The notes beneath the pieces are model-generated. The model saw only the letters and a program-made list of their open reading frames with translations, was not told where the DNA came from and ran no database searches. Position numbers and translations under genes: made by a program. From Clostridium sp. CAG:793 (GTDB taxonomy: Bacteria > Bacillota > Clostridia > TANB77 > CAG-508), in NCBI GenBank assembly GCA_000433915.1, contig HF993629.1, positions 16,485 through 22,219 of the forward strand: 5,735 nt of DNA. The letters are read 5' to 3'. Positions within the stretch are counted from its first letter, which is position 1; each line of letters begins with the position of its first letter. Shown here in pieces: positions 1-5,287 of this stretch.

Positions 1-510
1 CAACTATCAAGCTATGGAAATGATTCTAATGCATCCAAGTACATATTAGGTGCAGCAGCAGGAGGCGGAGGTAACTCAGAAATAAATTCATACGTAAATA
101 CTAAAAAAAGGAATGGATATACTGTAAATGGAGGAGCATCTGGAGCCGGAAATTCTGGAATTTTTGGAAGAGGAACAAACGCAAAAGATTATTCTGGATA
201 TAGCTGGAGAGAATATACTGGAGCCGCAGATGATGTACCAAACTGTACAGAAGGAGCCGATGGAGGTGGATCTGGATGGTATGGTGGCTGGGCAAATACT
301 TCAGAGCCAACACATAATCAAGGACGTACAGACCAGTGTATATACACTAAGACCAGTGGCGAAGGTGGCTCAAATTACTCAGCTGGAGTTGGATCAACAT
401 TTACAACATCAACAGGAAAAACAGCTAAGATAATAAGTAGCTCACAAGAAGTAGATACAAGCAGAGGAAAATGGTCATCTGGACACGCAAAGATACACTA
501 TGCTGACTAA
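1..510 (+). CDS. Glycine-rich surface-type protein, C-terminal part (5' end outside window)
   Basis: Frame 1 is open from the first base to a TAA at 508-510, giving 169 residues with no start codon in view, so this is the C-terminal part of a larger protein. The sequence is rich in Gly, Ser, Asn, Thr and Tyr, with clusters such as AAAGGGG (18-24), GGGSGWYGGW (88-97) and GEGGSNYSAGVG (120-131). It ends in a beta-strand-like KIHYAD. That order, glycine-rich loops with a WYGG core, then GGSNY and a terminal strand, resembles the Gly-rich domain also seen in ALK-type receptors and in many Firmicutes surface proteins (Pfam Gly_rich type). Two cysteines (82 and 113) could form a disulfide outside the cell. 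There is no LPXTG anchor at the C-terminus. Such domains often sit behind a prepilin-like or signal-peptide N-terminus, but none is visible here. The reading frame is secure; the family is probable, and the exact role (adhesion, pseudopilin, envelope) is unknown. Confidence 0.75.
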   Translation, partial: QLSSYGNDSNASKYILGAAAGGGGNSEINSYVNTKKRNGYTVNGGASGAGNSGIFGRGTNAKDYSGYSWREYTGAADDVPNCTEGADGGGSGWYGGWANTSEPTHNQGRTDQCIYTKTSGEGGSNYSAGVGSTFTTSTGKTAKIISSSQEVDTSRGKWSSGHAKIHYAD

Positions 511-529
511 TAAAAGAAACCAATAAATC

Positions 530-583
530 AAAGTGAACCTCAATTATTAGACGAATTTGTTTGATAAGCAAGGTTCACTTTTT
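530..583 (+). terminator. Intrinsic terminator after the glycine-rich gene
   Basis: A perfect 11-bp inverted repeat, AAAGTGAACCT at 530-540 and AGGTTCACTTT at 571-581, is followed by a short T run ending at 583. It begins 20 bases after the stop codon. The loop is long (30 nt), so the hairpin is less compact than usual, but position, stem and T tract fit a rho-independent terminator separating this gene from tig. Confidence 0.7.
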
Positions 584-689
584 ATAAGCAAATATTTAGT
601 GATATTTAAATTAGAAGTAATCAAATATTATAAATAATTAAATAAAATAAATATTTTGATGGAATATAAGCAAAAAACGTCCAAAAAGC

Positions 690-717
690 TTGATTTATTT
701 GAAAAATATGATATAAT
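690..717 (+). promoter_or_regulatory. Sigma-A promoter of tig, with extended -10
   Basis: TTGATT (690-695) and TATAAT (712-717) are separated by 16 bases, with TG at 709-710 forming an extended -10 (TGATATAAT). Transcription would start near 724, leaving a leader of about 40 bases before the tig start codon. The preceding 100 bases are plain AT-rich sequence with no operator that I recognise. Confidence 0.75.
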
Positions 718-762
718 ATAAAAGCATTTTATGAGAATTTAAGAAAAAGGAAGGTTTTTAAA

Positions 763-2049
763 ATGAGCTTAAAACAAGAAAAAACAGAAAATAAAAATGA
801 ATTAAAATTAACTTTTACAATTGAAGCAGCTAAATTTGATGAAGCTATAATGAATGTATTTAAACAAAGCGCAAAATACTTCAATATACCAGGATTCAGA
901 AAAGGAAAAGCTCCATTCAAAATAGTAGAAAGATATTATGGTGATAGCATATTCTATGAAGATGCATTCAATGAATTAGTACCACCAATATATGATGAAG
1001 AAATAAAAGCAAATAAAATAGACGCTGTAAGTAGACCACAAATAGATGTAGTTCAAATGGAAAAAGGAAAAGACCTTATATTTACAGCAATAGTTTCAAC
1101 AAAACCAGAAGTTAAATTAGGAAAATATAAAGGAATTGAAATCAAAAAGCCAGAATACAAAGTTACAGCAGAAGATGTAGAACATGAATTAAATCACATG
1201 GCTGAACATAATTCAAGAATGGTAACTGTAGAAGATAGACCAGCCAAAGATCAGGATATGGTTACAATAGATTTTGAAGGATTTGTTGATGGAAAAGCAT
1301 TTGAAGGCGGAAAAGCTGAAGGACATCAATTAACAATAGGAAGCAAAACATTTATTCCAGGATTTGAAGAACAATTAATCGGAATGAAAAATGGAGAAGA
1401 AAAAGATATACAAGTAAAATTCCCAGAAGAATATTTTTCAAAAGATTTAGCTGGAAAAGATGCAACATTCCATATAAAAATGCATGAAATAAAAGAAAAA
1501 GAACTTCCAAAAATAGATGATGAATTTGCTAAAGATGTTAGTGAATTTGATACATTAGCTGAATTAAAGAAAGATATCAAATCAAAACAAGAAAAAGACA
1601 ACGAACATAGAGCAAAGCATGAAATGGAAGATGCAGCAATAGAAGCAGTATGCGAAAATACTAAAATAGATATTCCAGAAGGAATGATTGATATGGAAAT
1701 CGATAACATGATTGACAACATCAGTCAAAGATTACAATATCAAGGAATTACATTAGATCAATATCTAAAAATGATGGGCAAGACAATGGATGATGTTAGA
1801 AAAGAATTCAAGACAGATGCTGAAAAGAATGTAAAATCTAAATTAGTATTAGACCAAATTGTTGCAGAAGAGAAGATTGAAGCAGATGCAAAATATGTAA
1901 AAGAAAAAATAGAAGAAATGGCAAAACAATACAACAAAAAAGTAGAAGAATTAGAAAGCAATGAAAACTTAAAGAGCTACTTAGAAGAAGAATCAAAAAC
2001 AGAAGCTGCTATCAAATTCTTAATAGACAATGCAAAATTAACAAAATAA
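763..2049 (+). CDS. tig: Trigger factor, ribosome-associated chaperone / FKBP-type prolyl isomerase
   Basis: Trigger factor docks at the ribosome exit tunnel, shields nascent chains and catalyses cis-trans isomerisation of prolyl bonds. The 428-residue product has the usual family length and all three domains. The N-terminal ribosome-binding domain (about 1-120) carries the signature GFRKGKAP at 44-51, the loop that contacts ribosomal protein L23. The FKBP-type PPIase domain spans about 164-245 (TIDFEGFVDGKAFEGG, then IPGFEEQL and FPEEY). The helical C-terminal chaperone arms begin near IDDEFAKDV (251-259) and run to the end. The ATG at 763 is supported by AAGGAAGG (747-754) at 8-base spacing. 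The gene has its own promoter and its own terminator, so it is probably a single-gene transcript even though it sits beside clpP-clpX, an old and widespread arrangement. Arg is almost always AGA and Ile mostly ATA. Nothing looks damaged or missing. Confidence 0.97.
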   Translation: MSLKQEKTENKNELKLTFTIEAAKFDEAIMNVFKQSAKYFNIPGFRKGKAPFKIVERYYGDSIFYEDAFNELVPPIYDEEIKANKIDAVSRPQIDVVQMEKGKDLIFTAIVSTKPEVKLGKYKGIEIKKPEYKVTAEDVEHELNHMAEHNSRMVTVEDRPAKDQDMVTIDFEGFVDGKAFEGGKAEGHQLTIGSKTFIPGFEEQLIGMKNGEEKDIQVKFPEEYFSKDLAGKDATFHIKMHEIKEKELPKIDDEFAKDVSEFDTLAELKKDIKSKQEKDNEHRAKHEMEDAAIEAVCENTKIDIPEGMIDMEIDNMIDNISQRLQYQGITLDQYLKMMGKTMDDVRKEFKTDAEKNVKSKLVLDQIVAEEKIEADAKYVKEKIEEMAKQYNKKVEELESNENLKSYLEEESKTEAAIKFLIDNAKLTK

Positions 2050-2073
2050 TTTTATAAAAATGTTTACAAAAAT

Positions 2074-2110
2074 AAAAAGTTGGGGATAATCTAATTGTCC
2101 TCAACTTTTT
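2074..2110 (+). terminator. Intrinsic terminator of tig
   Basis: AAAAAGTTGGGGATAAT (2074-2090) pairs with ATTGTCCTCAACTTTTT (2094-2110) in a stem of about 17 bp with two G-T wobbles and a 3-base loop. The 3' arm ends in five T residues. Because the 5' arm starts with A residues, the same structure could stop transcription from the other side, but no minus-strand gene is present there. It starts 24 bases after the tig stop codon. Confidence 0.85.
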
Positions 2111-2186
2111 GATATACATAATACAATAATTGGTAAGAAAGTATATGAACATTATGTGAAAACTTAATAAATCTTTAATAAAAAGG

Positions 2187-2215
2187 TTGATATATTATAA
2201 AAAAAAATATATAAT
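2187..2215 (+). promoter_or_regulatory. Sigma-A promoter of clpP(-clpX)
   Basis: TTGATA (2187-2192) and TATAAT (2210-2215) are separated by 17 bases, close to the ideal sigma-A promoter. The start of transcription is expected near 2222, giving a leader of about 85 bases. I found no CtsR box (tandem GTCAAA type) and no CIRCE element (TTAGCACTC/GAGTGCTAA) around it, although CtsR control of clpP is common in Firmicutes. A second TATAAT at 2251-2256 has no convincing -35 partner. Confidence 0.75.
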
Positions 2216-2222
2216 ACAAAAG

Positions 2223-2238
2223 TATCGAAACGATAACA
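2223..2238 (+). promoter_or_regulatory. Operator-like palindrome at the clpP transcription start (LacI-family / cre-like)
   Basis: TATCGAAACGATA (2223-2235) is a perfect dyad with 5-base arms around AAA, placed right at the expected start of transcription. The overlapping stretch TCGAAACGATAACA (2225-2238) matches the Bacillus-type cre consensus TGNAANCGNWNNCA at every defined position except the second. A site here would block initiation or clearance when occupied. The palindrome is plainly visible; binding by CcpA or another LacI-type repressor is inferred. Confidence 0.4.
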
Positions 2239-2306
2239 ATGAATATATTATATAATAGATTTTACATATTATATATGAATATAAATAAGAGAAAGGAAGA
2301 TAATAT

Positions 2307-2921
2307 ATGAACGAATTCAAGAATAGTTTAGTTCCTTATGTAATCGAACAATCAGCTAGAGGAGAAAGATCATATGATATATTCTCAAGATTATTAAAGG
2401 ACAGAATAATATTTTTAAGTGAAGATGTAAATCAAACATCTGCAAGTTTAGTAATAGCTCAGCTATTATTTCTAGAGTCAGAAGATCCAGATAAGGAGAT
2501 ATCTCTATACATAAATTCACCAGGAGGATCTGTAACAGATGGATTAGGAATAATAGATACAATGAATTACATTAAATGTCCAGTAACAACTATATGTATA
2601 GGAATGGCAGCAAGTATGGGTGCTTTACTATTAACATCAGGAACAAAAGGAAAGAGATTTGCAACACCTAATGCTGAGATATTAATTCACCAACCATTAA
2701 TAGGAGGCCAAGGTGGAGGAATTTCTGGACAAACAACAGAAATTAAAATTCAAGCTGAGCAAATGATAAAAACAAGAGAAAGAATAAATAAAATAATCAG
2801 TGAAACAACAGGAAAATCAATAGAACAAGTTGAAAGAGACACTGAAAGAGATCATTATTTAACAGCACAAGAAGCATTAGAATATGGTCTAATAGATGGA
2901 ATAATGGACAAAAGAAAATAA
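2307..2921 (+). CDS. clpP: ATP-dependent Clp protease proteolytic subunit
   Basis: ClpP is the serine protease of the Clp complexes. Two seven-membered rings form a chamber into which ClpX, and in other settings ClpC or ClpE, threads unfolded proteins. The 204-residue product begins with the classic N-terminal block LVPYVIEQSARGERSYDI (8-25), so only a very short propeptide-like extension is present. The oxyanion-hole strand SPGGSVTDG lies at 71-79. The catalytic triad is Ser103 (GMAASMGA), His128 (ILIHQP) and, by alignment with known ClpPs, Asp182 (the last Asp of RDTERD). Between His128 and the handle segment SGQTTEI there is a glycine-rich stretch, IGGQGGGI, about five residues longer than in the Bacillus and E. 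coli proteins as I recall them. The ATG is supported by AAAGGAAG (2292-2299) at 7-base spacing. It is followed after 76 bases by clpX and probably shares its transcript. All active-site residues are present. Confidence 0.97.
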   Translation: MNEFKNSLVPYVIEQSARGERSYDIFSRLLKDRIIFLSEDVNQTSASLVIAQLLFLESEDPDKEISLYINSPGGSVTDGLGIIDTMNYIKCPVTTICIGMAASMGALLLTSGTKGKRFATPNAEILIHQPLIGGQGGGISGQTTEIKIQAEQMIKTRERINKIISETTGKSIEQVERDTERDHYLTAQEALEYGLIDGIMDKRK

Positions 2922-2925
2922 TAAT

Positions 2926-2968
2926 CCAAACTAAAAGCTGCATATAATAGAATACAAAGGTAGTTTGG
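2926..2968 (+). repeat. Inverted repeat (RNA hairpin) in the clpP-clpX spacer
   Basis: CCAAACTA at 2926-2933 pairs exactly with TAGTTTGG at 2961-2968, enclosing 27 bases. It is followed by GAGACG and an A-rich stretch, so there is no T tract and it is not a standard terminator. It could stabilise or partition the clpP and clpX parts of a common message, or cause partial attenuation. A TATAAT at 2943-2948 inside the loop lacks a good -35. Confidence 0.45.
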
Positions 2969-2997
2969 AGACGAAAAAATAAGGAGATAAATCAATA

Positions 2998-4305
2998 ATG
3001 ACAAAAGGCGAAAAAAATATAAAGTGTTCATTCTGTGGAAAATCTCAAGATAATGTGAAAAAGATAATCGCAGGACCAGGAGTATATATATGTGATGAAT
3101 GTATTAAAGTATGTGAAAACATACTAGAAACAGACATCTATGAAGAAGATGATGACACATATACATTAGCAGAAGATAAACTTCCTACACCAGAAGAAAT
3201 AAAAGCAATACTTGATGAATATGTAATTGGCCAAGATGATGCAAAAAAAACATTGTCAGTAGCAGTTTATAACCACTATAAAAGAATAAATAGTGAAGAA
3301 GAAATATCAGATGATAATGTTGAAATTCAAAAAAGCAATGTCTTATTATTAGGACCAACTGGATGTGGAAAAACATTTCTAGCACAAACACTAGCACGAA
3401 TATTAAAAGTGCCATTTGCAATAGCAGATGCAACAACACTTACAGAAGCAGGTTATGTTGGTGAAGATGTTGAAAATATTTTGTTAAAATTAATTCAAGC
3501 AGCAGACTACAATGTAGAAAAAGCTGAAAAAGGAATTATATATATTGATGAAATAGATAAAATATCAAGAAAATCAGAAAACCCATCAATAACAAGAGAT
3601 GTAAGTGGAGAAGGAGTACAACAGGCATTATTAAAAATTGTTGAAGGAACAGTAGCATCTGTACCACCACAAGGTGGAAGAAAGCATCCACATCAAGAAT
3701 TTATACAGATAAATACATCTAATATATTATTTATTTGTGGAGGTGCTTTTGAAGGATTAGACAAAATAATAGGCGAAAGAATTGGAAAAAAATCAATGGG
3801 ATTTGGCGCAAAAGTAGAAAGCGTAAAAGAAGTTGATAAATATAAGATATATGAAGACTTATTACCACAAGACTTATTGAAATTTGGACTAATTCCAGAA
3901 TTTGTTGGACGTCTACCAATAATAGCAACATTAAGAGAACTTGACAAAGACGCACTTATAGATATAATGACAAAACCAAAGAATGCTTTAGTAAAACAAT
4001 ACAAGAAATTGTTAAGCATTGATGGTGTAGACCTTGAATTCACTCAGGAAGCATTAGAAACAATAGTAGATAAAGCTATTGAGAGAAAAACAGGAGCAAG
4101 AGGATTACGCTCAATAATGGAAGAAACCATGAGAGATGTAATGTATGAGATTCCATCAAATCCTAAGATTGCAAAATGCACTATAACAAAAGAAACAGTT
4201 TTAAAAAAGACTCAACCAGAAATCGTAATTGATGAAAAGAAAACAGAAAGAAAGCCTAAGAAAAAAATAAGAAGAGAAAAAAATGAAACTCAAGAAACAG
4301 CATAA
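2998..4305 (+). CDS. clpX: ATP-dependent Clp protease ATP-binding subunit ClpX (AAA+ unfoldase)
   Basis: ClpX forms a hexamer that recognises tagged or regulatory proteins, unfolds them with ATP and passes them to ClpP. The 435-residue product has normal length. It starts with a four-cysteine zinc-binding domain (Cys10, Cys13, Cys32, Cys35) used for dimerisation and adaptor docking. The AAA+ core follows: Walker A GPTGCGKT (119-126), pore loop 1 GYVG (152-155), Walker B IIYIDEID (180-187), the RKH loop (228-230), the ClpP-docking loop MGF (267-269), the arginine finger in IPEFVGR (Arg305) and sensor 2 GARG (Arg368). The docking tripeptide is MGF where many ClpXs have IGF or LGF, a conservative change that should still fit the ClpP pocket. 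The C-terminal tail (about 405-435) is strongly Lys/Arg/Glu-rich and looks disordered. The ATG is preceded by AAGGAG (2981-2986) with a slightly long 11-base gap. Its transcript ends at the strong hairpin at 4311-4358. Confidence 0.97.
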   Translation: MTKGEKNIKCSFCGKSQDNVKKIIAGPGVYICDECIKVCENILETDIYEEDDDTYTLAEDKLPTPEEIKAILDEYVIGQDDAKKTLSVAVYNHYKRINSEEEISDDNVEIQKSNVLLLGPTGCGKTFLAQTLARILKVPFAIADATTLTEAGYVGEDVENILLKLIQAADYNVEKAEKGIIYIDEIDKISRKSENPSITRDVSGEGVQQALLKIVEGTVASVPPQGGRKHPHQEFIQINTSNILFICGGAFEGLDKIIGERIGKKSMGFGAKVESVKEVDKYKIYEDLLPQDLLKFGLIPEFVGRLPIIATLRELDKDALIDIMTKPKNALVKQYKKLLSIDGVDLEFTQEALETIVDKAIERKTGARGLRSIMEETMRDVMYEIPSNPKIAKCTITKETVLKKTQPEIVIDEKKTERKPKKKIRREKNETQETA

Positions 4306-4310
4306 TTAAT

Positions 4311-4358
4311 AAAACGCCAAACACTGAGGTATTAGCTACCACAGTGCTTGGCGTTTTT
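4311..4358. terminator. Bidirectional terminator shared by clpX and the convergent WHH nuclease gene
   Basis: AAAACGCCAA (4311-4320) pairs with TTGGCGTTTT (4348-4357). Inside this, CACTG pairs with CAGTG and GGTA (4328-4331) with TACC (4337-4340), leaving two 1x1 mismatches and a 5-base loop, about 19 bp in all. The + strand side ends in TTTTT (4354-4358). Read on the minus strand the stem ends in TTTT followed by an AT-rich stretch. It lies 5 bases after the clpX stop and 7 bases beyond the stop of the convergent gene, so it can serve both. Confidence 0.9.
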
Positions 4359-4365
4359 ATGTTAT

Positions 4366-5106
4366 TTAGTTATCTGCACCCCAGATGGAATAACCACCAA
4401 TATGAGGAGTGTTAGCATGTACTTTGCGATCAACCAGCTGAAGAACACCTGCTGATTGGTGATGATGCCAAGTATACTTTGAAGGAACATCACCGCACTT
4501 AAAAGTTGCAAGTTCACTTTTGGTAAATTTACAGCGAACATAACGATTAGAAACCGCACGCTTATATAATAATTTACTAGCACATCTAAAATGTACATCT
4601 CGAGTCTGGTATCTGTACTTACGAGGAAGTGTAATTGTGCATATACTCTTAAATACAGGGAAGCCCTTCTTATCAAACTTAATACCAGTATGATTGCTAT
4701 ATTTTCCAACCATTGCAGGCATACCAAGTTTCAATCTAGGATGATATTTAGACCGGTATACCATAGAAATAAAATGCATACGACCAGAATATCTTTTCTT
4801 ATAAACTGAATACCTCCGATTAGACGGATGTGTGAGAATTGTAAGAACTGTAAAACAACGTAGTTTTAATATAACAATGACAAGTAAAATTATAATTTTT
4901 ACAGTAATATACTCAGCACCTCCTAACAATATAATATATGGCAGTGGCCATGCTAAAAGATACCGTGATATAAATAATGTAAGACCAGTACTAGTTGCAA
5001 GTTCAGAAACAATAGCTAATACATTATGCTTATGGAACACCAAAGCAAGAGATAGAAGAATCTGAACTGCAGCAACGGCACATGCAATACTAAAAACAAA
5101 TGTCAT
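4366..5106 (-). CDS. Membrane-anchored WHH-type HNH nuclease (toxin-like domain)
   Basis: The 246-residue product combines hydrophobic N-terminal segments (about 3-24, 28-62 and 67-93, three or four membrane passes) with a C-terminal nuclease domain (about 130-242). That domain has the hallmarks of the WHH family of the HNH/Endo VII superfamily: GIKFDKKGFPVF (141-152), RDVHFRCASK (169-178), TWHHHQ (212-217), QLV (223-225), His230 and the closing HIGG (235-238). The His residues are the expected metal-binding and catalytic positions. WHH domains are known mainly as C-terminal DNase-type warheads of polymorphic toxins, but here there is no long delivery region. The basic stretch right after the last hydrophobic segment (about 95-109) suggests the nuclease faces the cytoplasm. 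I chose the ATG at 5106 because GGAGGTA (5114-5120) precedes it at proper distance and a good promoter lies upstream; the open frame continues further but overlaps the divergent gene. Arg codons are mixed (CGG, CGT, AGG, AGA), unlike the clp genes. No gene follows on this strand. The nuclease family call is strong; target and purpose are unknown. Confidence 0.82.
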   Translation of the reverse strand: MTFVFSIACAVAAVQILLSLALVFHKHNVLAIVSELATSTGLTLFISRYLLAWPLPYIILLGGAEYITVKIIILLVIVILKLRCFTVLTILTHPSNRRYSVYKKRYSGRMHFISMVYRSKYHPRLKLGMPAMVGKYSNHTGIKFDKKGFPVFKSICTITLPRKYRYQTRDVHFRCASKLLYKRAVSNRYVRCKFTKSELATFKCGDVPSKYTWHHHQSAGVLQLVDRKVHANTPHIGGYSIWGADN

Positions 5107-5161
5107 AATAAAATACCTCCACATAATAATGCCTAAGATAAATAAAAAAACGACAAAATTT

Positions 5162-5190
5162 ATTATAACATATTTGCGTAAAAAATGCAA
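5162..5190 (-). promoter_or_regulatory. Sigma-A promoter of the WHH nuclease gene, with extended -10
   Basis: On the minus strand, TTGCAT (5190-5185) and TATAAT (5167-5162) are separated by 17 bases, and TG at 5170-5169 makes an extended -10 (TGTTATAAT). Transcription would start near 5155, about 49 bases before the start codon. This near-consensus promoter suggests substantial expression unless it is repressed. Confidence 0.75.
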
Positions 5191-5191
5191 A
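5173..5191. promoter_or_regulatory. Palindrome between the two divergent promoters, candidate shared operator
   Basis: TTTGCGT (5173-5179) and ATGCAAA (5185-5191) form an inverted repeat around AAAAA with one G-T pair. It covers the -35 and part of the spacer of the minus-strand promoter and ends 5 bases before the -35 of the + strand promoter. Its position suits a repressor acting on the nuclease gene and perhaps on both genes. No regulator gene is visible. Confidence 0.4.
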
Positions 5192-5196
5192 AAAAC

Positions 5197-5225
5197 TTGA
5201 AAAATCAACAATCTTGTGATAAAAT
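5197..5225 (+). promoter_or_regulatory. Sigma-A promoter of the divergent + strand gene
   Basis: TTGAAA (5197-5202) and TAAAAT (5220-5225) are separated by 17 bases, with TG at 5217-5218 forming an extended -10. Transcription should begin near 5232, giving a leader of about 55 bases. The leader contains a short bulged hairpin (5236-5251) and a run of eight T residues (5258-5265). Confidence 0.65.
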
Positions 5226-5287
5226 ATACACCAACCCTTGCCGAGAGCAGGTATGTATTTTTTTTCACATCATGGAGGTAATTTCCG

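Noticed and set aside
128..433. + strand frame of 101 residues inside the first gene
   Set aside because: It is an out-of-frame shadow of the glycine-rich coding sequence, which is open from base 1 to 510.
1326..1961. Minus-strand open frames inside tig (and similar ones in clpP and clpX)
   Set aside because: They are shadows of well-identified genes on the other strand, with Ser/Phe/Leu-rich nonsense composition.
2111..2306. CtsR or CIRCE control element before clpP
   Set aside because: I searched by eye for GTCAAA-type tandem repeats and TTAGCACTC/GAGTGCTAA and found neither.
2943..2948. Internal promoter for clpX at a TATAAT in the clpP-clpX spacer
   Set aside because: No acceptable -35 element lies 16-18 bases upstream; in an AT-rich spacer a lone TATAAT is expected by chance.
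4591..5065. Two + strand open frames (4591-4809 and 4832-5065)
   Set aside because: They lie antisense to the nuclease gene, lack good ribosome-binding sites and have no recognisable content.
5236..5265. Riboswitch or true intrinsic terminator in the leader of the divergent gene
   Set aside because: The stem is only 5 bp with a bulge and lies 6 bases from the T tract; it matches no riboswitch class that I can recognise.
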